A stretch of 64,000 bases of DNA from Bacteroidota bacterium (GCA_008933805.1 WBUH01000009.1:1-64000), one strand, 5' to 3'; counted from the stretch's first letter, positions 7,393 to 14,537 are shown. Notes: generated from the sequence alone by a model not told the origin. Numbers and translations are program-made.

Positions 7393-7662
7393 TTAAAAGG
7401 TTTCTCGGGCGTTTTTATCCAAATAAGTCATGATTGAATCCCGGTCATAAAGAATGACCTTCTTCTGTGGCTGGGTAAATCTTATCCGTCCTTCATTGCG
7501 GATCTGTTGGAGCGTAGTCTTTGAAGATATGCCAAGAAGTTTCATACAATCTTCAGTGCCTATCCATTTATCCGGTTTGCGGTTTACCTCGGTGCTAAGC
7601 CTGCGTACCACCGTTTCGACCAGCTCATAGAAGGCTGGTTCATCCATGCAAATGACATTCAT
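7393..7662 (-). CDS. Excisionase-like helix-turn-helix protein (89 aa)
   Basis: A winged-helix, MerR/excisionase-type HTH is seen in KWIGTEDCMKLLGISSKTTL followed by QQIRNEGRIRFTQPQKKVILY and a final helix. This is the usual layout of the small HTH proteins beside Bacteroidota integrases, which act as excisionases or transfer-gene activators. It is the first gene of the leftward transcript that includes the 76-aa protein and the coupling protein, so it may control both excision and mobilization. It lies 3.3 kb from the integrase, which is farther than usual. Confidence 0.8.
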   Translation of the reverse strand: MNVICMDEPAFYELVETVVRRLSTEVNRKPDKWIGTEDCMKLLGISSKTTLQQIRNEGRIRFTQPQKKVILYDRDSIMTYLDKNARETF

Positions 7663-7692
7663 AATCGCAAGTTATGAAATTGCATTAAAAAT

Positions 7693-7724
7693 ATGAGCCG
7701 ATTAGGTGTATCTAATCGGCTCAT
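7693..7724 (-). terminator. Strong hairpin, likely terminator
   Basis: Thirteen-bp perfect arms (ATGAGCCGATTAG / CTAATCGGCTCAT) with a 6-nt loop lie after the stop of the leftward T9SS gene. On the minus strand the stem is followed by ATATTTTTAA. A third copy of GAGCCGATTA lies at 7740-7749, so the sequence may also serve as a protein-binding site for the excisionase-like gene that starts 31 bp away. Confidence 0.6.
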
Positions 7725-7753
7725 AAATACGGCTTTTTTGAGCCGATTATTAA

Positions 7754-9571
7754 CTATCGCACTATTAGTCGCTGTGTTGAATTTATCTGTCCGCCTGTAA
7801 TGCGGACGAAGTATAGACCTGCTGATAAGTAACCTATGTTTATCTCCAATAGCTCAGATTGATTGATAGTCGTGCTGTGCAGGACAGAGCCTTGTAAATT
7901 TAAGATTTCAACTGTACAGGCTTCCAAATTATTATTCAGCGATAGCGTAATTACATTCGTCGCGGGATTAGGATATAAGCGGAAATTATTAGTTTCAGAA
8001 TGCTTAATTCCGGTCGGTTCTATCGGTATTTGGGTAAAGTTCCCGTTTTCATCAAACCCTGTAATAAAGCTGACGCTGTGTTCAGTATAAAGGCTGTAGG
8101 TTTTAGCGGAGGGGTCAATGTCCATCGAGTCTGCTTTGAACTCACCAGTCATAAAGATTCTGTTATTGCTGCCAATACACACGCCTTTACCTTCGCTTGA
8201 AGTGCTGGCGGTAAAGCTATGTGCAAAATTCAGGGTTCCATTCGGCCTGTATGAAGCGAGAAAGGCATTTTTGACAAAGCCAGTATTAATAGTTGGCGAA
8301 CGTAAAATTGTAGTGTCGATGTTGGGCGTAAAATCCAAATGACCTTTAAACACGCCTGTAATAATTGCATTGCCTTTTTCATCCAAAGCCATCGAGACAG
8401 GCACGGCATAAGAAGGGTCGGATACATCATTGTATATCTCATGATCCAGCCTCTCTGTCATGAGTTTGCTGTCTGATATATAGCGTACTAAAAACATATT
8501 CGCCGAAATATCATCCGCAGTGGCAATGAGCTTACCGTTACGCCCCTTCTTACTAATAAAATCCACGGTGTCGCAGAAAATCCCGGCCATATAAACTTCA
8601 CCGTTATTGACTATCTGCAAGTGTGTAATCTGAGGGTTTAATAGCAGGCTCTCATCTTTTACATCTTTAGCTATCAGGCTAGCGTCCTGAAGCAGGCCGG
8701 CGGGCGAATATTTAGCCAGATAGAAGTGCTGCCTTTTGGTGTATTCCTCGTTCACAATAAATGCAGTGTCGCCCGACACATCAAAATCCTCTTTGCCCTG
8801 GCTTGCACCAGCGCAGTAAATAATGCCGCTGCTATCTATTGCATATGCGCTGGGGCCTGCGGTGTATTTGGAAAGCTCTATAAGGGCATAGGCCGAAATA
8901 AATACGCCGTTTGTATCGAGGAGCGAAACAAACGCACTTCCCTCTGCCGAGGGCGTAAGCTTATATTCACCCTGTCCGGGATCAAAATCAGCTTCATTGC
9001 TGAATGTGCCGAATAAATGGATTTTGCCATGCTTATCGAATAATGCGGCTTTAATTATGTATTGAGGGTCATAATAGCCGTTTAGCTTATGAGCAAAGCG
9101 CAGATTGCCGTTTGCATCGTATGAAGTCAGAAATTGGGCAGGCTGCGGGGCATGGAGTTTTTTCTCCCCCGCGCCGGGGTCGAAATCAACCGAACCCATG
9201 AAGTTGCCGATTAAAAATGTGTTTCCGTTTTTATCGGCGCCGAAACGTTCTATTTCAGGGTAGCCGATCGGTAGCGAAAAAGCGAAGCGCAAAACACCTG
9301 CATGGGTGTAGGAAGCTACATAGGCATCTAAAAAACCATTTGTGTTATTGCTTATGATAGGACGGTTCGCGGAGCTTGGGTCAAAGTCTACCGTACCGCC
9401 GAATGTTCCGGCGATATAAATATTGTCGTTTTTGTCGGAAGCAATGCCGACAACAGTGTTATGGCTTGTACCGTTTAAGCTAAATCCCGGTTGGGCAATG
9501 GAAGAGGTTACAAAGAAAAAAGCAGCAGTGCTTAGCACCGTTCGCGCAATGCGCAGGGTATATATGTTCAT
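7754..9571 (-). CDS. T9SS-secreted repeat protein with type A sorting domain
   Basis: This 605-aa protein has a signal peptide (residues 1-26, cleaved near SSIAQ) and a C-terminal type A sorting domain starting at LYPNPATNVITLSL and ending in IVR, so it is exported by the type IX system to the surface or medium. Between them are about seven repeats of 60-75 residues marked by variants of VDFDPGAGEKKL and by GxxxIYIAGxF-like strands, as in SBBP or beta-propeller-like proteins. Its gene diverges from the XRE regulator at 9684, sharing a region with two hairpin operators. Carriage of a T9SS cargo gene inside a mobile element is unusual. The function of the propeller-like part is not known. Confidence 0.85.
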   Translation of the reverse strand: MNIYTLRIARTVLSTAAFFFVTSSIAQPGFSLNGTSHNTVVGIASDKNDNIYIAGTFGGTVDFDPSSANRPIISNNTNGFLDAYVASYTHAGVLRFAFSLPIGYPEIERFGADKNGNTFLIGNFMGSVDFDPGAGEKKLHAPQPAQFLTSYDANGNLRFAHKLNGYYDPQYIIKAALFDKHGKIHLFGTFSNEADFDPGQGEYKLTPSAEGSAFVSLLDTNGVFISAYALIELSKYTAGPSAYAIDSSGIIYCAGASQGKEDFDVSGDTAFIVNEEYTKRQHFYLAKYSPAGLLQDASLIAKDVKDESLLLNPQITHLQIVNNGEVYMAGIFCDTVDFISKKGRNGKLIATADDISANMFLVRYISDSKLMTERLDHEIYNDVSDPSYAVPVSMALDEKGNAIITGVFKGHLDFTPNIDTTILRSPTINTGFVKNAFLASYRPNGTLNFAHSFTASTSSEGKGVCIGSNNRIFMTGEFKADSMDIDPSAKTYSLYTEHSVSFITGFDENGNFTQIPIEPTGIKHSETNNFRLYPNPATNVITLSLNNNLEACTVEILNLQGSVLHSTTINQSELLEINIGYLSAGLYFVRITGGQINSTQRLIVR

Positions 9572-9590
9572 AAAGGTAAAATATTGATTA

Positions 9591-9648
9591 GCGTCTTTTT
9601 AGACGCAAGTTAGTTGAATTTTTATGATTTGCGTCTAAAGAGACGCAA
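9591..9648. promoter_or_regulatory. Two palindromic operators in a divergent promoter region
   Basis: GCGTCT-TTTT-AGACGC (9591-9606) and TTGCGTCT-AAAG-AGACGCAA (9629-9648) share the same arms and have centres exactly 40 bp apart, nearly four DNA turns. They lie between the leftward T9SS gene and the rightward XRE gene. The XRE protein is the obvious candidate to bind them and control both genes; this is inference. Confidence 0.65.
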
Positions 9649-9683
9649 AAGTTTTAGAAAAGGTTTTGAACTTTTGAGGTTGC

Positions 9684-9911
9684 ATGGATGAAAAGCAAAC
9701 CACGGAAGTACAAAAGATAGCAGAGAAGGTAAAAAAGCTGCGGATTGAAAAAGGCTATACAAGTTACCGTAATTTTGCGGACGAACACGAAATCGAGCCG
9801 AAACAGTATTGGAAGTTGGAAGAAGGGAAGTCTGATTTTAGAATAAGTAGCCTGATACGTATTCTTGAAATTCACAACATTAAGCTGGAGGAGTTTTTTC
9901 GTGGGCTGTAA
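9684..9911 (+). CDS. XRE-family transcriptional regulator (75 aa)
   Basis: A single Cro/CI-type HTH fills the protein: IAEKVKKLRIEKGYTSYRNF, then ADEHEIEPKQYWKLEEGKSD and a final helix pair ending LEEFFRGL. It would act as a dimeric repressor with no ligand domain. The ATG at 9684 lies 36 bp after the paired operators, so autoregulation and control of the divergent T9SS gene are likely. Its 3' end overlaps the 3' end of the convergent HEPN gene by 32 bp, an antisense arrangement that could couple expression of the two. Confidence 0.85.
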   Translation: MDEKQTTEVQKIAEKVKKLRIEKGYTSYRNFADEHEIEPKQYWKLEEGKSDFRISSLIRILEIHNIKLEEFFRGL

Positions 9912-10917
9912 AGAATTTTCCTAGTTCCTTATTTAATGGAATATCAATCTTTACTGTATAAGCACGATTAAATGAAGGTGGCTGTATTTCGGGAGGGACA
10001 TTTTCAGATAAGTATGCAATTATCCTTTTCACACCTTCAAGAAGTTCCCTTACCTTAGCTACGGTCGCATCCTCATTATCAATTTTCAAAATTCCATTAT
10101 GTGCGAAGCCGTTTCGAGCTGTTTGAAGTTTTTTAAAGATATTCCAAAGTTCATTTCTCTCTTTTAATGAATTCCCGAGAATGATCTTACTCAGTAAGTC
10201 CAGACGTTCAGCAATGGATGGTGTTTTCAAATAATTATTGTCCCGAATGTTAATCCACTTCCATAATTCCGGATGAAATTGATTTTTATCGGCCATCAGA
10301 TCGAGTGTCTGACTTATAAACACTTCGATTGCCGTTAGCATCAAAACTATAGAAGCTCCTTTTTCAGTTATTAATTCTTCAGCATCTAAAAGGAGAAGTT
10401 TCCAAACAGGAAGGTTATTCTTACCAAATACAGAGAATACATCTTTCCACGTATCTGGAGTAAGTACTGCATAGGGAATGGTGTATGCTGCTTTCCCTTT
10501 ACCACGCAGCTTGCCTTTAATAATTTCCAAATCGCTTCCATCATCATTGAAATAATTAATATTAACGGAAGTTTTAGAAAATTCGAGGGGCTTTATATGT
10601 GCAGCATTTGTAACGTATCGTACGTTGATAAGAAACTCATTACAAATGTCTGCTATTAAATTTATAGGAGGATCAAAATCAATACCCTCACTTCGTAAAA
10701 ACTCATCTTTCTTGAAGGTTATTAGAAGGATGTTTGTATTTTGGGTGAGTTCATCGTTAACGTATATTCTATCAGGTGAAATATCTTGCTCAGAGATCCT
10801 TACTGGCGGGTGGATTGTGACTTCATAACCAGCAATTTCAAATACTGGTGTTTCATAATCTCGTCCACTAAGAACCTGTAAGTTAAAAGGTAATGGGATG
10901 AGTACTTTTGCGAGCAT
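9880..10917 (-). CDS. HEPN-motif protein, possible ApeA-like defence ribonuclease
   Basis: This 345-aa protein has about 165 N-terminal residues of unknown, beta-rich character and a helical C-terminal part. In the latter, KLQTARNGFAHNGILK carries the R-N-x3-H signature (RX4-6H) of HEPN ribonucleases, preceded by the helix IVLMLTAIEVFISQTLDLM and by ERLDLLSKII. This order resembles Apea-like HEPN proteins of phage-defence and abortive-infection systems, although those known to me are longer. It lies between the integrase and the XRE gene of the mobile element, a usual place for defence cargo. HEPN catalytic residues look intact. The defence role is inferred; it could also be a non-catalytic HEPN protein. 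Confidence 0.55.
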   Translation of the reverse strand: MLAKVLIPLPFNLQVLSGRDYETPVFEIAGYEVTIHPPVRISEQDISPDRIYVNDELTQNTNILLITFKKDEFLRSEGIDFDPPINLIADICNEFLINVRYVTNAAHIKPLEFSKTSVNINYFNDDGSDLEIIKGKLRGKGKAAYTIPYAVLTPDTWKDVFSVFGKNNLPVWKLLLLDAEELITEKGASIVLMLTAIEVFISQTLDLMADKNQFHPELWKWINIRDNNYLKTPSIAERLDLLSKIILGNSLKERNELWNIFKKLQTARNGFAHNGILKIDNEDATVAKVRELLEGVKRIIAYLSENVPPEIQPPSFNRAYTVKIDIPLNKELGKFFTAHEKTPPA

Positions 10918-10971
10918 TCCAAATATTTTTAATGACTAAGATAAAATTTTTAATAGACTTTAAAATTGATT

Positions 10972-12192
10972 TTATTCGCCATTTATCACTAAGTCATTAT
11001 AGTTATCTAGAACATTCGTTGGCAGGCTTTTCAGATAAATCTCAGTCGTCTTCAGGCTTGAATGGCCGAGCATGGCACTGATTGCATTGAGTGGCACTTC
11101 CTTGAGCATCGCTTGCGTTGCGAAAGAATGACGGCTTACATAGCTGGTCAAGTTTTCAGGTATTTCGCACAGCGTCGCCAGCTCCTTTAATTTCTTATTA
11201 TACCGCTTCCTGGCCCATTGAATATCCTTGCTTTGCAGCATGGGCGTAGCCCTGTTTATGATAGGAAACACATATTCATTTTCGGGCTCTTGATTAATAT
11301 AGTATAAGAGAATTTTCTCAAGGTTATCGGTAAGCTTTATATCGTATAGCTTACTTGTTTTCCTGCGGCGATATTTTATCCTGCCGTTCTTTATATCTTC
11401 CTTCTTTAGGTAAGCCATATCCGTAAAGTTCATACCGTACATCATATAGCTAGCTAAAAAATAGTTTCGCGCATGAAAGCACAGTTCGCCCGGTTCAATT
11501 TCCTTCTCAATTATTTTCTTGATGTATTCCCAGTCCAGCGCCCGCTTTTGCGTAGGGACTGACTTAATTTTATAGTCATCAAAAGGATAAAGATCTTTCT
11601 CAACCAGTCCGGCCTTAATAGCCTTATTGAATAAGGAGCGGACGGCACGGATATATACTGAGAGGCCGTTGTATGAGTTGCCCTTACTCAAATGGAACGC
11701 TTCAAATTTTGTTAGAAAGCTGAAGTTGATTTCCTGAAAAAGCAGATCCCGCCCTTTAAGATATTTACTAAGCACATCTGAAACGCCTTTAAAGGATCGT
11801 GCCGTCCCAATTCTGCCTGCCTTTATCAGTTCCTCAATTTCCTGGGCAGTGAACTTGAAAAAAGACAGGCTTGCGCCATTTTGTTCAACCCTATCCCGTA
11901 GAGCGGTAATGGACATGGTGTTGAGTTGGCCAGCTTCGTTAAGCTTAAATATCACATCCATTGCCTTTGCTTTTTTCTTTTGGATGATATTATTCAAACG
12001 GCTAACTGATGACACGCCGACATAGGATTTTTTAACCTGACGGTTTTTTGCATCCCAGTCTTTTTCCAAAACACTTATGCCTGTGGGTATAGAGGTTGTA
12101 CGTTTGTTATGACCCAATCGCATCACTACCGGAAAAGTACCATCTTTTTTTGTTCTGCGAGTGTCTAAAGAAATGACTATGTTAGTATTCAC
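10972..12192 (-). CDS. int: Tyrosine recombinase (site-specific integrase)
   Basis: It integrates and excises the element. Start is set at the GTG (12192), giving NTNIVISLDTRRTKKDG, the normal N-terminus of Bacteroidota integrases; a TTG at 12231 would add 13 unlikely residues. An arm-binding N-terminus is followed by a SAM-like core-binding domain (about residues 95-200) and the catalytic domain. In the latter, YGMNFTDMAYL replaces the usual first Arg, as in IntDOT-type enzymes, and the other landmarks are RRKTSK, SRHSFAT, LGHSSLKTTEIYL and the nucleophile Tyr. It lies 145 bp from the tRNA-Pro remnant, in line with tRNA-targeted integration. Confidence 0.92.
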   Translation of the reverse strand: MNTNIVISLDTRRTKKDGTFPVVMRLGHNKRTTSIPTGISVLEKDWDAKNRQVKKSYVGVSSVSRLNNIIQKKKAKAMDVIFKLNEAGQLNTMSITALRDRVEQNGASLSFFKFTAQEIEELIKAGRIGTARSFKGVSDVLSKYLKGRDLLFQEINFSFLTKFEAFHLSKGNSYNGLSVYIRAVRSLFNKAIKAGLVEKDLYPFDDYKIKSVPTQKRALDWEYIKKIIEKEIEPGELCFHARNYFLASYMMYGMNFTDMAYLKKEDIKNGRIKYRRRKTSKLYDIKLTDNLEKILLYYINQEPENEYVFPIINRATPMLQSKDIQWARKRYNKKLKELATLCEIPENLTSYVSRHSFATQAMLKEVPLNAISAMLGHSSLKTTEIYLKSLPTNVLDNYNDLVINGE

Positions 12193-12210
12193 AAGCCGAA
12201 GGTACGAAAA

Positions 12211-12232
12211 ATTTGCACAAGATTTGCACAAG
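12211..12232. repeat. Two tandem 11-bp repeats upstream of integrase
   Basis: ATTTGCACAAG occurs twice without a gap, a period of one DNA turn, 18 bp upstream of the integrase GTG and about 105 bp from the att remnant. It could be an arm-type site for the integrase or excisionase, or an operator on the integrase promoter. Confidence 0.5.
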
Positions 12233-12336
12233 AACTCCGTAATTTTGAGAAAAAATGCGTGTCCATTAAAACAATAAACTATTGATAATCAATACAAATA
12301 GTTGCAAATCATTTCATATCGATACGGAAATCCCGC

Positions 12337-12380
12337 GCTTTGGGAGCAGAGGGTCGTAGGTTCGAATCCTGCCACCCCGA
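12337..12380 (+). other. attR: 3' half of tRNA-Pro(TGG), anticodon loop to acceptor
   Basis: The sequence from GCTTTGGGAGCAGA through the T arm GGTTCGAATCC to the acceptor strand CACCCCG and discriminator A is that of a tRNA-Pro with anticodon TGG. To its left the expected 5' anticodon stem (TCTGC) and the D arm are missing, so this is not a functional tRNA. It is the chromosomal end left by integration into the 3' part of tRNA-Pro, with the crossover near the anticodon loop. Confidence 0.85.
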
Positions 12381-12392
12381 CGAAAAAGTAAA

Positions 12393-12420
12393 AAAGCCTT
12401 TCAGGAAACTGAAAGGCTTT
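12393..12420. terminator. Bidirectional terminator of the original tRNA-Pro unit
   Basis: AAAGCCTTTCAG-GAAA-CTGAAAGGCTTT has 12-bp arms with A- and T-runs on both sides. It lies 13 bp after the tRNA remnant and before the convergent AHSA1-like gene, so it can serve both directions. Confidence 0.85.
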
Positions 12421-12447
12421 TTTGTTTTAGACAGCACAGTATAATTA

Positions 12448-12888
12448 TTAAGCTCTTTCAGCCATTTCTTTTATTTTGTTCATGGCTTTAGGCCAAGCGT
12501 CTTTAAAATAGTCTTCGTGTTCTTCGGTAATGTCAATATCCACTTTAAGATGTGTATGTCCGTTTACATCGGTTAGCGTATAGTTTTCCATAGCCCCGTA
12601 CCATTCTTTGGCTTTTTCGTTGTCCAAATCCTCCACTCCGTTTTTTACCATCCCTAAGTGTTTTATAGACATGTATTCATTAGGAATGTTTTGTGCAATC
12701 ATTGAGAGCATTCCATCGTTATCGGCATTCACAAACAATACTTGGCTGCCTGTTTGCCAATCGGTAACCGCTCTTGAGCCTTCGCTAAATATCGAGGTCC
12801 ATTCTTGGTAGGAGGCATCCGCCCATAACAACCCCCAAACTTTTTCGCGCGGTGCATTGATGGTAATTTCAAATTCAAGCTTTTTCAT
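12448..12888 (-). CDS. SRPBCC / AHSA1-like domain protein (146 aa)
   Basis: Start is set at the ATG (12888), giving MKKLEFEITINAPREKVWGL, the standard beginning of this fold (START/Bet v1-like, AHSA1 group). The rest carries the usual strands and a long C-terminal helix (DAWPKAMNKIKEMAERA). These proteins bind small hydrophobic ligands or act in stress response; the exact role is unknown. It is divergent from the TetR gene at 13043 with a 154-bp gap and may be under its control, though the TetR-type palindromes are not seen on its side. Confidence 0.85.
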   Translation of the reverse strand: MKKLEFEITINAPREKVWGLLWADASYQEWTSIFSEGSRAVTDWQTGSQVLFVNADNDGMLSMIAQNIPNEYMSIKHLGMVKNGVEDLDNEKAKEWYGAMENYTLTDVNGHTHLKVDIDITEEHEDYFKDAWPKAMNKIKEMAERA

Positions 12889-13019
12889 AGTGGTACTATT
12901 TTTAGCAAAGTTGCACAATGCAAGCTACTTTTTTGGGGTGTTATTGCGGCAGTTTTGGGGGGCAATTACAAATTTTTAGCAATATGTATTGTAATTCAGG
13001 AATCGGGTTTTATGTTTGC

Positions 13020-13042
13020 AAAACATACCATTTGGTATTTTT
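13020..13042. promoter_or_regulatory. TetR-type operator overlapping start of tetR
   Basis: ACATACCATTTGGTATTT is a near-palindrome ending right at the ATG (13043). Nineteen bases (13020-13038) recur unchanged at 13644-13662 behind the gene. Binding here would block transcription or translation start of the regulator itself. Confidence 0.7.
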
Positions 13043-13630
13043 ATGACTAAGGCTGCATCAACACGGTTAACAATTTTACAAAAGGCGTTTGAGCTTGTGT
13101 ATAGAAACGGGTATCAGGCTACCAGTGTTGATGACATTATTGCGACTACAAAGCTAACCAAGGGGGCTTTTTTTTATCATTTTAAAAGCAAGGACGAAAT
13201 GGGGCTGGCCATGATAAATGAGGTAATGTATCCCGGCATGTATGAGGTGTTGGTGAAACCGTTGGAGAACACTAACAACCCTGTGAAGGATATTTATTCG
13301 ATGATGAAACACTTGTTGTTAACGGCTCCTTTTTTTGATGTGAAATACGGATGTCCGGCTGTTAACCTTGTTGAAGAAATGGCTCCACTAAATGATAAGT
13401 TTAAGCACGCACTAAATATGTTGCTTGAACAATGGCAACAAGCAATTAAGCTGTGTTTGACAAAAGGTGTTGAGGATGGTAAAATAAAGAACACAACAAA
13501 TCCCGGTTTTGTTGCTGTATACATTACTGCGGGATACGGGGGGGTCAGAAATATGGGGAAGTTGCAAGGCACCGAGGTGTATAAGATGTATTTGAAAGAG
13601 TTTAAAAATTATCTGGAAGGTTTGAGATAA
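13043..13630 (+). CDS. TetR/AcrR-family transcriptional regulator
   Basis: Start is placed at ATG 13043; an upstream TTG would put the operator inside the gene. The N-terminal HTH is clear: TRLTILQKAFELVYRNGYQ, then ATSVDDIIATTKLTKGAFFY and HFKSKDEM. The C-terminal ligand domain of about 140 residues has the YGCPAVNLVEEMA segment seen in a TetR subgroup that often regulates detoxification genes. Identical palindromic sites flank the gene, which supports autoregulation and control of the two membrane-protein genes downstream. The ligand is unknown. Confidence 0.92.
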   Translation: MTKAASTRLTILQKAFELVYRNGYQATSVDDIIATTKLTKGAFFYHFKSKDEMGLAMINEVMYPGMYEVLVKPLENTNNPVKDIYSMMKHLLLTAPFFDVKYGCPAVNLVEEMAPLNDKFKHALNMLLEQWQQAIKLCLTKGVEDGKIKNTTNPGFVAVYITAGYGGVRNMGKLQGTEVYKMYLKEFKNYLEGLR

Positions 13631-13643
13631 AAAATTTTCACTA

Positions 13644-13667
13644 AAAACATACCATTTGGTATGTTTT
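13644..13667. promoter_or_regulatory. Second TetR-type operator before the membrane-protein operon
   Basis: ACATACCATTTGGTATGT with A/T flanks forms a 24-bp near-perfect palindrome 13 bp upstream of the ATG at 13681. It repeats the operator in front of tetR, so one regulator probably controls both transcripts. Confidence 0.75.
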
Positions 13668-13680
13668 GTAAACAAAAACT

Positions 13681-14142
13681 ATGTATTATTCACTTATAAT
13701 TATTCACTCAATAGTACGTTGGCTGGTGGTAGTGACGTTACTTTATGCTGTTTACAGAGCTTATATAGGCTACAAAGGCAGTAGGTTATTTTCTAAAACT
13801 GATAATTTTATCAGGCATACAACCGCCACCATTGCTCACATTCAACTAATTGTTGGAATTTTATTGTATTCAAAAAGTCCTATAGTAAAGCATTTTCTTA
13901 TTCATCCCCAAAATAGCGAAGGAAGCTTAGAACCATTGTTTTTTGGGGTGTTGCACATTACTGCTATGTTGGTAGCCATTGTACTGATTACGGTTGGGTC
14001 TTCATTGGCCAAGCGTAAAGACGCAGATGTAGAGAAATTTAAAACAATGTTTTGGTGGTTTTGTGCTGCGCTGATACTCATTTTTATAGCGATTCCATGG
14101 CCGTTTTCGCCCTTAGCCCAGCGTCCGTTTATTCGATTTTAA
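13681..14142 (+). CDS. Four-helix membrane protein (153 aa), cytochrome-b-like appearance
   Basis: Four hydrophobic segments are visible (about residues 3-25, 47-65, 82-104 and 121-140). His residues in the first, second and third (HSIVRW, TIAHIQL, GVLHITA) are spaced in a way that recalls b-type heme proteins, but heme binding is not shown. I recognise it only as a conserved Bacteroidota membrane protein without firm function. It lies directly behind a TetR-type operator and 9 bp before a DUF3817 gene, so it is probably derepressed by the ligand of that regulator. Confidence 0.75.
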   Translation: MYYSLIIIHSIVRWLVVVTLLYAVYRAYIGYKGSRLFSKTDNFIRHTTATIAHIQLIVGILLYSKSPIVKHFLIHPQNSEGSLEPLFFGVLHITAMLVAIVLITVGSSLAKRKDADVEKFKTMFWWFCAALILIFIAIPWPFSPLAQRPFIRF

Positions 14143-14151
14143 CATAAAAAA

Positions 14152-14460
14152 ATGATACAATTATTAAAAACCAAAGTTGGCCGCTTACGGATAATAGGCT
14201 TTTTAGAAGGGGTGTCTTTACTGATATTAGTATTTGTAGCTGTTCCGCTTAAGTACGCTGCGAATGATCCTTCGGTTACTAAATTTATGGGACCTGTACA
14301 CGGCGCATTGTTTTTGTTGTTTGTATTTAACACATTAAGTGTGGGTGTTGAACAACAATGGAAGTTTAGGGACACCACATGGAAAGTTTTGTTGGCCTGT
14401 ATTATTCCGCTGGGGACATTTTATATCGATCAAAAAATATTAAAGAACATTAAGGATTAG
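14152..14460 (+). CDS. DUF3817 membrane protein (102 aa)
   Basis: The sequence GRLRIIGFLEGVSLLILVFV, then AVPLKYAANDPSVTKFMGPVHG and a C-terminal hydrophobic stretch, is typical of DUF3817, a family of about 100-residue inner-membrane proteins with three helices and no known reaction. The final KNIKD is basic and cytoplasmic. It is the second gene of the operator-controlled pair and ends before a strong terminator. Confidence 0.88.
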   Translation: MIQLLKTKVGRLRIIGFLEGVSLLILVFVAVPLKYAANDPSVTKFMGPVHGALFLLFVFNTLSVGVEQQWKFRDTTWKVLLACIIPLGTFYIDQKILKNIKD

Positions 14461-14484
14461 TGCAATTAACTGAGCAAGCGTTTT

Positions 14485-14517
14485 ATTTCAAAGGCGCAAT
14501 TTTTGCGCCTTTGAAAT
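14485..14517. terminator. Bidirectional terminator
   Basis: ATTTCAAAGGCGCAA and its exact complement form a 15-bp stem around a 3-nt loop, between the convergent DUF3817 and DsbA-like genes. Confidence 0.85.
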
Positions 14518-14537
14518 AGGTTGATATTTATTTACTA

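Larger units (their letters stand above)
1..12380. mobile_element. Integrative mobilizable element, right part (tRNA-Pro-targeted)
   Basis: The right boundary is a 44-nt copy of the 3' half of tRNA-Pro at 12337-12380, immediately beside a tyrosine recombinase. An excisionase-like HTH protein, relaxase, MobC-like protein, VirD4/TraG coupling protein and oriT-like hairpins lie inside. No VirB/Tra channel genes are visible, so within this window it looks mobilizable rather than self-transmissible, although genes left of position 1 could change that. Its cargo is a C39-like peptidase set, a T9SS-secreted protein, an XRE regulator and a HEPN-motif protein. Because the tRNA remnant reads on the + strand, the complete tRNA-Pro should sit at the left end outside the window. 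Confidence 0.8.

Noticed and set aside
12192-12231. TTG at 12231 as the integrase start
   Set aside because: It would translate the tandem 11-bp repeat into an atypical Cys-rich leader; GTG at 12192 gives the usual family N-terminus.
12320-12381. Complete tRNA-Pro gene
   Set aside because: Only the anticodon loop to acceptor part is present; the 5' acceptor strand, D arm and left anticodon stem cannot be found in front of it, so it is an attachment remnant.
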